Source: Pythium myriotylum (lineage: Eukaryota > Oomycota > Peronosporomycetes > Pythiales > Pythiaceae). Taken from it: DNA of 64,000 bases. The position numbers were made by a program, and so were the translations under genes. Of the stretch, positions 1-9,931 are shown piece after piece. A model generated the notes under the pieces. It was given only the letters and a program-made list of their open reading frames with translations, was not told the origin of the DNA and made no database searches. Numbering within the stretch: position 1 is the first letter of the stretch; every line of letters begins with the position of its first letter. The stretch is from the NCBI GenBank assembly GCA_023091665.1, contig JALJCQ010000012.1:682001-746000 (forward strand), in the 5' to 3' direction.

Positions 1-340
1 ACCGTGTCTTGAGATGCATACTCCGGATCATTGGGAGGCACGAAGCTGTTGTAGCTAGATGCAACAGTGTTTGCGGTGAGAATTAAGGCGAGTCAAACCC
101 CCTTCCACGTCGTTCAGACCTGTAATCGAAGGTGAAAGCTTTGTCGATGCCAGTTTCGGGGTCTGTTATGATTGTTTGCTGGGTTTCCTTCACCATTCCT
201 GGAGCGTGGTTATTAGAATTGATGTGGAGCACGGTTCATGATACCCGCCGCCACGTACGAATACAGCACGAGCTGTCCATGCCCTTTTCGCGCTCGTTGA
301 AAGGGCGGACACGCACTGCGACCTGGACATTCTCCGACAT
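1..340 (-). CDS. Kinesin motor protein, 5' end only (truncated by window edge)
   Basis: This is the N-terminal start of a kinesin motor, running off the left edge. The ATG is at 340-338 and opens with MSENVQVAVRVRPFNERE, the first beta-strand signature of kinesin motor domains. Exons read 340-259, 198-120 and 54-1, joined by GT-AG introns of 60 nt (199-258) and 65 nt (55-119). The phases agree, giving the continuous FTFDYSYNSF stretch typical of kinesin motors just before the P-loop. The style of this stretch resembles kinesin-3 (KIF1-like), but the P-loop and switch regions lie outside the window, so subfamily is an inference. It is divergent from COX10. The motor would move along microtubules using ATP. 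Confidence 0.85.
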
Positions 341-647
341 CGCACGCCTTGAGCAGTCCTTCGAGTCGGAGCGAGTTGTCTTGGTGCCACTTTCTCCAAC
401 CCGCGGCCATGCTGAGTCTTCGCAGTGACCAGCGACACCCAGTCGACCCACTGCAAGTGCTAAAACGGATTTAGAATGTTCGGCATCTAATTCCAGACCG
501 AGTAATCGACCTCACCGTCCACACTGCACTGCGATGCGCGTTCTATCCCCCATCTCACGTGGCTTTTCCGACCATACTTGCGAGCTTGACTTGATAGAGC
601 GCCGACCGGATGGTGCACACGAGCAGTCGGCGACGGTAATAACCCCT

Positions 648-649
648 CC

Positions 650-680
<31 letters not shown>

Positions 681-686
681 GCGCGC
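648..686. repeat. Poly-C run followed by (AC)n and (GC)n microsatellite
   Basis: There are 19 consecutive C at 648-666, then seven AC units to 680, then GCGCGC. It is a simple low-complexity repeat in the intergenic spacer, and its length is prone to slippage and sequencing error. Confidence 0.9.
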
Positions 687-1017
687 ACTCACCGTCTCCG
701 TCTCCCTCCATCAAGATCACGCATACTCCACGTCCCTCCCCTTCTCTTCCGCCTGCCGCCGCCTCACATCTCGTTACCCTCCATCATCTCCATCTCTCGG
801 TTTCCCCCCTTCTTCAAATTTCCCCTCGAGGAAATGACCATCACTCCCAACTTCAACCTCTGTGTTTCACCTCAAAACCTCAAATTCATGTAGCCCACAC
901 GAAAGATTTGCCTGGCCCATGGGGCCCACCGCCAGAATCTATAGAAACGCTTACTGTATAGAAACGCGCCACTTCGTTGTGACTGTGTGGACGCCAAGTC
1001 ACCCTTCACGTTGGTAT

Positions 1018-1024
1018 TCATTCC
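1018..1024 (+). promoter_or_regulatory. Possible initiator (TCATTCC) upstream of COX10
   Basis: TCATTCC fits the oomycete initiator-like core (TCAYTYY) and lies 79 bases before the COX10 ATG. A 7-base match arises often by chance, so this is only a candidate transcription start site. Confidence 0.3.
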
Positions 1025-1102
1025 AGCGGTCCTGCTCCCCCCAGGCCAGCCACTCCACATCTCACCACGCGGGGTCGTCGCCGTGGCGGAGGAAGAGGAA
1101 CC

Positions 1103-2452
1103 ATGCTGACCGTCGTGATGCGACGCGCGCCGCCGCCCGGCCTGCGCTTGGCCATGCAGACCTCGCAGCGCCACGCCGGCATCGTGCGCGTGCTCTCGAC
1201 GCAAACGGACGCCGAGGCCGCGGCGCTCACGACGGCGACCAAGGCGCTCGCGGCGAGCGACTCGGCGCTCTCGCTCAACGAGCGCATCGCCGTCTACTCG
1301 CAGCTCTCCAAGGTGCGCCTGAGCTCGCTCGTGGTCATGACCACGGGCGCCGGCTTCCTCATGGCCGGCGGTCCGATCTCGTGGGGCTCGTTCACGGCGG
1401 CGACGGTCGGCACGTCGCTCGCCGCAGCGGCTGCGAACACGTTCAACCAGGCGTGGGAAATCGAGCTCGACAGCAAGATGCATCGCACCAGCAAGCGGCC
1501 TCTTCCGTCGGGCAAGATCACGCGCGGACATGCTGTCGCCTTCGGTGCGACCACGGCGGCCGTGAGCACGGCGATTCTCGCTGCCGGCTGCAACCCGCTC
1601 GTCGCGTCGCTCGGACTGTTCAACATCGGCTTGTATTCGCTCGTGTACACGCCTATGAAGACACGCAGCGAGGCGAACACGTGGGCCGGTGCGCTTGTCG
1701 GTGCGATTCCTCCTGTGATGGGATGGGCAGCTGCGACTGGGACAGCGATGGATCCGGAGGCGATGCTGCAGGCCTCGCTGCTATTCCTGTGGCAAATGCC
1801 TCACTTCTTCTCGTTGAGCTGGCGTTCGCGCAACGATTACATGCGCGGAGGGTACCAGATGGTCGCCTGCAACGACCCGACGGGCGCGCGCTCGGCGGCT
1901 CTCTCGCTGCGCTACTCAGTGTACATGATCGCCATCCCGATCGCTGCCTCTCTCTGTGATGTCACCAGTTACATGTACGCTGTTGAAGGTTCGGTTGTCA
2001 ACGCCTACGCCACGTACTTGGCGTACAAGTTCTACAAGAAGCCGTCGAACGCCAGTGCGCAGAAGGTCTTCTTGTGCTCGCTCTGGTACTTGCCCGTCAT
2101 GATGGGCGCTATGGTGCTCCACAGCCAGAACTGGCTCACTGAGGAGGAGAAGGAGGAGAAGAAGGCAAAGAACGTGTGGCGTGAGGCATTCCTCGGTGAG
2201 GTCGAGAACTTCAAGTCCCAGGATCCATCGGTGGTCCAAGGCGAGGAGAGCTCGCTGTCCGCGTACGTTGTCGATAAGGTGCGCACACTTCGTCACTGCC
2301 TCAAGGAGATCTGCCTCCATGAGAACCTCTGGGGTGTGAAGGATGGCAAGCACAACGCCGATGAGACGAGTATCCTGTGCCCTGTCCACGTTGGCACCAC
2401 CGCAAAGGAGACTGCCGCGATCACTAGCCAGGCGTCCCGCGAGGAACTTTAA
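1103..2452 (+). CDS. COX10: Protoheme IX farnesyltransferase (heme O synthase), mitochondrial
   Basis: The 449-residue protein belongs to the UbiA prenyltransferase family. It adds a farnesyl group to protoheme to make heme O, the first step toward heme A of cytochrome c oxidase, in the inner mitochondrial membrane. The signature NTFNQAWEIELDSKMHRT at about residues 112-129 carries the N-xxx-D type metal/diphosphate motif and the DSxMxRT-xxRPL block typical of COX10. Several hydrophobic helices follow. The N-terminus is rich in Arg and Ala without acids, as expected for a mitochondrial presequence. The ATG at 1103 is the first in frame, and the gene has no intron. The last ~100 residues are a hydrophilic extension (EEEKEEKKAKN and beyond) with no family motif that I recognise. 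Confidence 0.93.
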   Translation: MLTVVMRRAPPPGLRLAMQTSQRHAGIVRVLSTQTDAEAAALTTATKALAASDSALSLNERIAVYSQLSKVRLSSLVVMTTGAGFLMAGGPISWGSFTAATVGTSLAAAAANTFNQAWEIELDSKMHRTSKRPLPSGKITRGHAVAFGATTAAVSTAILAAGCNPLVASLGLFNIGLYSLVYTPMKTRSEANTWAGALVGAIPPVMGWAAATGTAMDPEAMLQASLLFLWQMPHFFSLSWRSRNDYMRGGYQMVACNDPTGARSAALSLRYSVYMIAIPIAASLCDVTSYMYAVEGSVVNAYATYLAYKFYKKPSNASAQKVFLCSLWYLPVMMGAMVLHSQNWLTEEEKEEKKAKNVWREAFLGEVENFKSQDPSVVQGEESSLSAYVVDKVRTLRHCLKEICLHENLWGVKDGKHNADETSILCPVHVGTTAKETAAITSQASREEL

Positions 2453-2587
2453 AATGTCAAATAGGGAAATTCAGAGAAGCGCTCTCTTTCACCCAAATCC
2501 AATGTGCAATATATGTACTGTGCAACTATTAGTAGCTTGTTCCAGTGACAGTGTCTATATGATCATACTCAGTGTATGCGATCGCCC

Positions 2588-4246
2588 TCACCACTTGATA
2601 CCAAGCGGGTTCGACTGCTCCAACTTTGGCACAGCATGGTACTGGGTGTGGAGTGCTCGGCGAGCCGATTCGGAGAAGGGCTCATTATCCAAGTACTTCT
2701 CGTACACGTATCGACAAGCGGGGTTTTCCGTTGGAGCACGAACTTGCAGTTCCTGGAAGCGTGTTGTAACATTAGCCAGCAAGCTCGAGGCTTCGAGTGT
2801 GCTCTTGGGCTTGATCTGACCGCCGCCGTTCAGACACCCACTCGGACAAGCCATGATCTCCACGTAGTGGTAGGGGCACTTGTTGCGGCGAATCTTGGTC
2901 ATGATCGACTGAATGTTGCGAAATCCATACGCGATCGCAAACTTCAGTACCTCCTGGCCTTCTATGACGAGCGTGACTTCCTGAAAGTCCGGGTTTCGTC
3001 CTGCCACGTACTGAAGCGGGCCTTCAACGTCCACGTTGAAGAGCTCCTTCGCGGCGTACCGGAAAATGTGTTCTAAGTGGCCACCTGAGCTCGCGTTGAG
3101 GTTGCTTCCAAGGACAGTCGAGCCATCTGGAGCAATACCGCTCAGCATCAGCTCGTCAGATGTAAGATCAGCAAGCGGGAGCGAGGCGAAGTCGACATTT
3201 AATGACTGCATCATCTCAACGATCTCGGTGGTTGCCAGCACACAATCAACATCCTTTGCCTCCGTAGCTTCATCCAGGAAGTCTTTGCGGGATGCCTCAA
3301 GCTTTTTGTCAAAGCAAGGCATGACTGTCACGTGATAGACATCGTTTGGGTTGAATCCATGCTCACGGCTCACGACGTGCTTCACTAGTGCACCGGCGAT
3401 CTGTTGGGGCGACTTGGTAGTGTCAATAAATGGAATCGCATTGGGCTGGGTCTTCTCAGCATAGCAGATCCAGCCAGGGCACGAAGACGCGAGCATCGGA
3501 ATTGCTCGAAGCGGGTCTTGGAGAGGGTTCGCGGCTGTGCTCGGCTCGACGTACTCGGTCTTGGCCGACGAAATCGCGACAGACGATGGAGGGCGCGCCC
3601 AAATCGTCTTTTGTTGGTTGCGGAATCGATGCAAAAACTCGGCTCGGGATTCAAGAAGTGCAAAGTCGCCGCTCGCGGTCGAGTCAATGACCATGTGGAC
3701 GCCAAGATTGCGGAAGAACGCGACCAGCTTGCGGTGCACGACGATGACAGGCAGGTCAAACTGAGCCGCGAGCGACGCACGCGACTGCGGCGAGATCGTC
3801 ACGACGACCCGCTTGTACTTCTTTGACGCGAGCACGTCGAGCATTTCCTTGTAGCTCTGCTGTGAGATGAGCACGGTCTCGGCCGACGTCACGCAGCCGC
3901 TGCAGGCGAGACAGTCATCGAGCGAGATGGTGGCTTTTTCTTTCGCGTTCGTCCGGATGATGTCAGGCTTGACGCTCGGCTGCACGCCCCAGTCATCCGC
4001 GCTCAGCTCGGTCTCGAGCGTGATCTTGGCGACGCCACTGCTGCTGCTGCTGGCGCCCGGCGCGTTACTGGCGCTGGTGAAGAGCGGATTGACGCACGCC
4101 TGGCTCGGCGCGATGTAGTCGTCCAGATCTCCCAGGAACACGGACGCCTACAAGGAGACACACACAAAAAAACAAGCAGCGCGCGGCATTAGTCATCGCT
4201 CGGGGCCTCTGTGGGCTGCGGCATGCAGCGCACGGCGACGCACCAT
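2588..4246 (-). CDS. NAR1: Cytosolic Fe-S cluster assembly factor NAR1 (hydrogenase-like)
   Basis: This is a roughly 520-residue Fe-only-hydrogenase-like protein of the cytosolic iron-sulfur assembly (CIA) pathway, which passes Fe-S clusters to the CIA targeting complex. The N-terminal cluster ligands are a Cys in PSQACV plus CLACSGC. The C-terminal H-cluster-like cysteines sit in SSCPGW, MPCFDKK and CPSGCLNGGG. The main exon is 4147-2588. There is no ATG at its start, and an in-frame TAG lies just upstream, inside a good acceptor (ttgtag). I therefore place the start codon at 4246-4244, directly followed by donor gtgcgt and a 96-nt intron (4243-4148). This gives a protein starting MASVFLGDLDDY, which matches the family's usual beginning. 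Family assignment is firm; the one-codon first exon is an inference. Confidence 0.9.
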
Positions 4247-5225
4247 CTCGAAGTTGCCGGTGGTGTCTCCAATGAGCTGCTCAATTGGGCATGGCCAAAC
4301 AACCCGGCGGGTCGGGCCCAGCCACCGAAATGACCCACCAGCTGCAAATTCGGCCTGCGAACTTAAGCATCGTCTCAGATCCGAGAGTTCTGAGTCTGAT
4401 GAGGCGATGACGGACCGTGGGATGGTTACGCGGCCTCGAGCCGTAACCATCCAAGAGTTGGACCTCCACTTACGGTACATGGGTGATTGTTGGTTCCACC
4501 ACAAACCGCGGGCACGACCAGTGCCACTGTGCGCGACGAGGCCACTACACCTCAACGACGGCGAGCGCTTGCGATCCCTCGGCTTGATTTGGTGCTGCGA
4601 TGGTTGTTTGAAGGGGCTCGCACTCGCATGATTGAGGCTTCTCCGCCACAACGCCACAAGACACAGAGCCGCGCTGGTCTCTGACCGTGGCTCGGTGATG
4701 GCGAGAGATGGGGGCGAAATGTGATATTGGATATCGATGTGATATGTGCAGAGCCCATCGACCTCAAACAGAGGGTAACCAACCCATGTTGGGTACTGTA
4801 CCCCCCATCTCCTCCACCCAAGCCCCACGCTGTTCGACCCGGGGATGGCTACAGATTGTGTACCCGTTCGGGTTAGGGCTGTGGTCGTCTCCAAGGGGAA
4901 GGGTTGTGTCGCGGACCCCTTTTCCCTCGACTGGCTCTTCCCTTTGTGTGGGGTTTCTCGCCAGCTGCGAGTCTCGCCTCTGCCCGACAACGCCACGACC
5001 GCCCGGCGGCCCGTGGGCTTTTTAGACCGCGTCTAAACGGTCGGCGCTTTTCCTGGGCGAGAGGAGAGCGATCGACGGAGACGTCTTTCGCGCGGGAGGT
5101 ATGGAGACTGCTTGGCGGCGCGCGACTCGAGACTAACGGCGCGTCTAACCTGTGCGTTTAGACCCCCACCCACCCCCCTCAGTGCAGCCACCACGACGCG
5201 GGTATCGACCACGACGACGACGCGC
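4247..5225. other. Intergenic region between NAR1 and receptor-INPP4 gene
   Basis: This 1-kb divergent spacer shows no gene that I can support. The longest minus-strand frame (to about 4996) begins at GTG, has no family motif and simply runs into the NAR1 leader and first intron. Promoters of both flanking genes must lie here. Confidence 0.55.
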
Positions 5226-8200
5226 ATGGCGCCTCGCCGGCGGCGTCTATCGCCGCGTCGCTTCGCCTCGTACATGGCCATCACCTTGACGCTGTTCTCG
5301 GCCACGGCGGCGGCGCAGGACGCGTACCCGACCCAGTATGCGTACACGTGCGAGGGCGGCACCTGCGTGTATTCCTCGAGTCCGACGGCGCCGTATCTCG
5401 ACGCCGCGAGCTGCATGGCCAAGTGTGCAACGAGTCTAACACCGAGTCTAAACGGCGGCTTCGCGCTCTCGGAGAAGCGCGAGATCGACATGTATCCGTC
5501 GCCGAACGGCACGTGCATCAACTGCTCGATGGTCGTGGAGACGGCGTTCGACTTCCCGCGCCTGCTCGCGGCCTTCGGCGTCGCGGCCTCGCAGCTCTCG
5601 GCGTCCAACTGCGTCTTCAAGTCGCAGCTCGTGGTCTCGCTGCCGCCGCTCTGGACGTTCGCGGCTTCCGCTTCCAACTGCCAACTCAACGGCGTCGCCG
5701 TCGCCTGCACGCACCAGGACAACGCGACGCTCGTGGCGCTTGACGCCGCGGCGCTCGGCTCGCTGCTCGCGCCGCCCAAGCAGAAATTCTTATTGGAGAT
5801 TGACCAGGTCACGACGCGGCTGAGTCCCGGACGCTACAGCGACCAGACGACGCTGCGCTTCCGCCTCGACAGCACGGGCTGCGTGACGGCGACGCCCGGG
5901 CAGCAGGCGCTCCAGGTCGACCTGCTCTCCAACTCGTACGAGCTCAAGGGCGAGTTCTCGGACCTGAAACTGAGCGCCACGTCCACGCGGCTGCTCACGG
6001 CCACGAGCGTCGAGCTCGACTTCCGCAGCGGCGGCGTGCTGCGCGCTGGGTCCTACTTTGTGCTCCGCGTCGCGCAGCCGCTCGAGCCGCTTTTCAAAGA
6101 GATGATCCCGAACGTCTCGAACGCGCGGCTCGCGAACGCGCAGGGCGAGCTCACGGCGCTCAGCACGAGCGTGCGCAACGCCACGCTCTCGTTCGCGATC
6201 CCCACGGGCTTCGACAAGACCATCAACAACGGCGACGCGCTCTCGATCGCCTTTGACAACTTTCTCAACCCGCCCAACGACTCGGTCAAGATCGAAAAGC
6301 TCTACCTCGCGGCGCTGCAGGGCGAGTTCCTCGCCGTCGACAACTCGCCCGTCAAGTTTTACACGGTCTCGGACGCGCTGCGCACGCTCAAGGCCGCGGC
6401 GCTCGACATCGCCTCGGCCATCGTCTTTGGCGCCGGCTTTCTCGTCTCGCTCGTGATCATTCGATGGCACGGGCTCCCGCTGACGATGACGACGCTCTGG
6501 ACCGACATGGTCGCGATCGCGTCGCTCTTCTCGTTCGCGACGGGCTGCGGCGGCTACCTCGTGTGGGTCATCCAGCCGTCCAAGGCCTATGTCTACTGGT
6601 ACGCGGCGCAGTACTTTTTCAACGCCATGATGGTGCTCTCGCTCTGCTTCCACTGGTCGGCCGTGCTCTCGTTCAAGCCGTTCAAGAAGCTCAAGCTCAA
6701 GTCGCCGGTCGTCGTGGCCTACTTTACGACCATCATCGCGGTCGTGATCTTCATTGTGATCTGCTGTATCCGCGCCGACCATAAGCTCATCTGTGTCTTC
6801 GACCAGCAGGCGCTCGGCTGCACGTCCAAGGAGGACTGTGACGCGCCGCTCGCTGCCTTTGGTCGCCAGGTGCGCGACTCGGTGCGTGAGTGCCACATGC
6901 AAAACTTCTTTTTGGCCTTTGGTACAGGTTTCCTCATCTACACGCTCATGCTCATGGTGCTGGGCTGCATGGTCATGCGCCGTGGCCGCTCGCTGATGCT
7001 GAACGAGGATCCGTCCGACTCGCGCATGCGCAAGTCGCTCACGATCTTCTACATCATCATCTCGACCACGATCGTGCTCTACATCTCGGCGCAGGTCATC
7101 TACATCGCGCAGTACCTGTCCAAGGGCAACGACAGCAACGAGCTGTCGGACATTGTCTGGTACATTTTCATCGTGTGGCTGCCGCAGACGCTGCCCCCGT
7201 TGCTGCTGCTTTTCTTGCAGTGGAACCCGAGCACAGAGAACAACCTCCACGATGAGGAAGCTGCCGAGTCGATCGCACACTCGTCTAAGGAAGACGTCTT
7301 CAACATGACGCCACGCTCGTCTGGGTCTTCACCCAACATGCACTACTCGAAGCTCTTCCGCACGAGTATGGCCGATTCGATCCTGAACAACGACGAGCCG
7401 GGCAACAAGCTGCGGCTCATTGTGCGGCTCAAGCTGCCAGCGAGCTTCGATCGCGCGTGCTTCGTGTCGCTCGACTTCACGTCGTCGAAAGAATCGCTCG
7501 CGCACGACATTTCATTGCGGCAGATCACGCACTCGGCCCACTGGAAGAGTATCGGGTCGACCGAGCCCGTGGGCGTAGGCGGCGAGACCGAAGCTGTGAT
7601 CACGAACGGTACGTCACAGGCCATCTTCCCGTTCGTCGCCGTGCTCGAGGTGCCCGTAATCGGCCCGGCGTCCAACACACTGCTGCGGTTCCTCGTACAC
7701 GCAAGCACGATCGGCAAGCGCGACCAGCACCATGCGCATATGTACGACAGCCACCAGACCAGCGCCTCGACCGAGTCGATGGACTCGAACGGCCACCCAC
7801 AGCTCTCTTACCAGATGACTATGTTTCAGCCCATGCTCGAGTTCATCACGACGTCGCAGGCCGTGTTGGATGCAGCGGCGAGCGGCCAGCCGCTCAACGT
7901 GTACCCGATCGACGAGCAGACCCACACGGTGCTACAGGACGCGCCGGCATTGCAGGCCGAGATCAACACGCTTCTCCAGGGTAACCCACGCAATGCGGAG
8001 CTGAGTGTTCAAACCGTGATGATGCCCGGTGAGGACCCGACGAAGGATGACCTCTCCCACAAGAACATTGGCAACATCATCCGCTTCTTCCAGTACGACT
8101 CTGAGGACGGCGGTGGTGGTCTTGTGGTTGAGGATCTGCAGGAGGGCGTCCACGCGAACCTGATCCCACGCCAGCTCATCGAGCTCATCGCTGTCGAACG

Positions 8201-9839
8201 CCAGGAGCAGGTCGAGAAGGCCAAGGAAGACCTGCACAACTTCTTGAACCAGAAGAAGGATAAGCAGAACCGCGGCTTTTACGGCACACTGATCGGTCAG
8301 ATCCAGGATGAGAGCGACACAGCGCTGACGAAAGAGTGGCTTGAGGCGCGTCTCAAGAAGCGTCGGGAGTACGTGTCGATGATCCGCAAGAACATCCAGT
8401 ATCTCGTGAACCGAGACAAGCACAAACAGTATTTCAAGGCGAGTGTCGAGAAGAAGTCAGAGGATCTGCGGTTCGTGCCTATCAACCTGCACATCCAAGA
8501 CCTGCTCATTGGCCCGACCAAGTCGTTCATTAACGAGGAGAGGCGGCGCGCGTCCAAGGACGTGTCGATCTATGACTTCACCACGTTCGGTGCACCAGCC
8601 GCGCACTGTTATAAGTTCAGCAAGGGCGGCATTCTCTCGTATCAGGCTAAGCTTAAGAAGATGCAGACAAAGATCACCGAGCTCGAACTTGACGTGTCCA
8701 AGTGGCCTGAGGAGATCCGCGAGTACGACGACCTTGAGTGGGACCTGCAGCTGCGTATGGACTGTTGTCTGGCGCAAGCCATGGCTGCGCTCACGTGCAG
8801 CTTTGTGCGCAAGGTGGAGATCGCGATCCAGAACGCAGACGTTGGCAAGGGCGAGGACATGCTGCGGCAGCTGTCGACGCTGGGCTTTCTATTCCAGGTG
8901 GAGTCGCTGCTTTCGACGCACGGCAAGGAGATCGGCATGATCGAGGATATGGCTGGGGCAATCGCGCAGCTCTCGTGTGTGGCCTTCGTGATCCAGGACA
9001 TCCGCGACAAGCCGAGCAACCGCTTCTCGTTCCGTGTGTCGCGCAAGAAGGATATGGTTGAGGAGGCGTCGGTTGTCAAGGTCTCGGTTTCGCAGCGCAA
9101 CAACCGTGGCGAGGCCAAGCGTTCTCCGATCAAATACATCATCACGGTGCAGGTCACGACAGGCGACGTCGAGCTCCCCGATCGACTCGCGTCCGGTGGC
9201 GAGATCACAGTCACACCACTGCTCTTCACGCACGGCATTAACGAGATGCAGACGATCGCCAACAACACGGAGCGCGCCAAGACAGAGCTGCAAGACATGA
9301 TCAATATCAACAACCTGCGACCGCTGAAGCAGTTCTGTGAGAAGTACTGCCGCCTCGCGACCGCCATGCCGGCCATGAATTCAGGCTACCGAAGCGGCAA
9401 CCGGTATCGACCGGTCAACCATGCACCGATGCTGTTGACGGAGGAGCAAGTAACGCAAGAATTCCGTGCGCTTGAGGCGGCGATCCTGGATGCAGCCCAG
9501 AGTTTAGTCAAGACAAAGCGGCCCGAGATTCTGCAACGATCATCAGATCTGTGTCGTGAGCTTGGTGGTGGTCGTGTGACAATCTGTAAGAGTGCCAAAG
9601 ACCGCACGGCGATGTCGGTGACTCTCGAGCAGGTACGGATCCTGCATCGCCACCATGACTTGCCACAGCACAGAATCCCAGCCACCGTCTCGGTCATGCG
9701 AAGCCACGGCGTGCGTATCGAGAACGCGCTCAAGAACACGGGCAAACGAATGTTTGCGTTCAATAAGCTTCAGCGGTCGCTCCTGCCGGAGGAGTACCGC
9801 TGTCCAGACCAAGTCGGCGGTACGGGCAACGTCAGTTAG
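5226..9839 (+). CDS. 7TM receptor fused to type II inositol-3,4-bisphosphate 4-phosphatase (GPCR-INPP4)
   Basis: One intronless frame of about 1537 residues encodes a membrane receptor joined to a lipid phosphatase. The start is the ATG at 5226; the open frame extends upstream only through non-ATG codons. A signal-peptide-like N-terminus (MAPRRRR...ITLTLFSATAAAQ) is followed by a ~370-residue Cys-containing ectodomain. Seven hydrophobic helices lie at about residues 390-665. After a Ser-rich linker comes a cytosolic region ending in CKSAKDRTAMSVTLEQ, the CX5R catalytic loop of INPP4 enzymes (Cys ~1454, Arg ~1460), and a C-terminal block (FNKLQRSLLPEEYR) also typical of INPP4. INPP4 removes the 4-phosphate from PtdIns(3,4)P2. 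Oomycetes are known to have receptors joined to catalytic domains. The ligand is unknown, and G-protein coupling is an inference. Confidence 0.88.
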   Translation: MAPRRRRLSPRRFASYMAITLTLFSATAAAQDAYPTQYAYTCEGGTCVYSSSPTAPYLDAASCMAKCATSLTPSLNGGFALSEKREIDMYPSPNGTCINCSMVVETAFDFPRLLAAFGVAASQLSASNCVFKSQLVVSLPPLWTFAASASNCQLNGVAVACTHQDNATLVALDAAALGSLLAPPKQKFLLEIDQVTTRLSPGRYSDQTTLRFRLDSTGCVTATPGQQALQVDLLSNSYELKGEFSDLKLSATSTRLLTATSVELDFRSGGVLRAGSYFVLRVAQPLEPLFKEMIPNVSNARLANAQGELTALSTSVRNATLSFAIPTGFDKTINNGDALSIAFDNFLNPPNDSVKIEKLYLAALQGEFLAVDNSPVKFYTVSDALRTLKAAALDIASAIVFGAGFLVSLVIIRWHGLPLTMTTLWTDMVAIASLFSFATGCGGYLVWVIQPSKAYVYWYAAQYFFNAMMVLSLCFHWSAVLSFKPFKKLKLKSPVVVAYFTTIIAVVIFIVICCIRADHKLICVFDQQALGCTSKEDCDAPLAAFGRQVRDSVRECHMQNFFLAFGTGFLIYTLMLMVLGCMVMRRGRSLMLNEDPSDSRMRKSLTIFYIIISTTIVLYISAQVIYIAQYLSKGNDSNELSDIVWYIFIVWLPQTLPPLLLLFLQWNPSTENNLHDEEAAESIAHSSKEDVFNMTPRSSGSSPNMHYSKLFRTSMADSILNNDEPGNKLRLIVRLKLPASFDRACFVSLDFTSSKESLAHDISLRQITHSAHWKSIGSTEPVGVGGETEAVITNGTSQAIFPFVAVLEVPVIGPASNTLLRFLVHASTIGKRDQHHAHMYDSHQTSASTESMDSNGHPQLSYQMTMFQPMLEFITTSQAVLDAAASGQPLNVYPIDEQTHTVLQDAPALQAEINTLLQGNPRNAELSVQTVMMPGEDPTKDDLSHKNIGNIIRFFQYDSEDGGGGLVVEDLQEGVHANLIPRQLIELIAVERQEQVEKAKEDLHNFLNQKKDKQNRGFYGTLIGQIQDESDTALTKEWLEARLKKRREYVSMIRKNIQYLVNRDKHKQYFKASVEKKSEDLRFVPINLHIQDLLIGPTKSFINEERRRASKDVSIYDFTTFGAPAAHCYKFSKGGILSYQAKLKKMQTKITELELDVSKWPEEIREYDDLEWDLQLRMDCCLAQAMAALTCSFVRKVEIAIQNADVGKGEDMLRQLSTLGFLFQVESLLSTHGKEIGMIEDMAGAIAQLSCVAFVIQDIRDKPSNRFSFRVSRKKDMVEEASVVKVSVSQRNNRGEAKRSPIKYIITVQVTTGDVELPDRLASGGEITVTPLLFTHGINEMQTIANNTERAKTELQDMININNLRPLKQFCEKYCRLATAMPAMNSGYRSGNRYRPVNHAPMLLTEEQVTQEFRALEAAILDAAQSLVKTKRPEILQRSSDLCRELGGGRVTICKSAKDRTAMSVTLEQVRILHRHHDLPQHRIPATVSVMRSHGVRIENALKNTGKRMFAFNKLQRSLLPEEYRCPDQVGGTGNVS

Positions 9840-9931
9840 GTTTAGCTTTCGTTTGTGTGTACAAGTGGCGTCTGGGCAAAAGAATATAACGTATATAGAG
9901 ATCAGTTCGTACCATATGAGATGAGAGTTCA

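Larger units (their letters stand above)
341..1102. other. Intergenic region between divergent kinesin and COX10
   Basis: No convincing gene is seen here. The stretch is pyrimidine-rich on the plus strand and holds a C19 run followed by AC and GC dinucleotides. Reading frames in it lack family motifs and are probably chance. It must contain the promoters of both flanking genes. Confidence 0.6.

Noticed and set aside
4193..4996. 267-codon minus-strand reading frame upstream of NAR1
   Set aside because: It starts at GTG and runs through the NAR1 leader, start codon and first intron in another frame. No family motif is present.
5112..5225. N-terminal 38-codon extension of the receptor-INPP4 gene
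   Set aside because: It begins at TTG. The ATG at 5226 gives a clean signal-peptide start.
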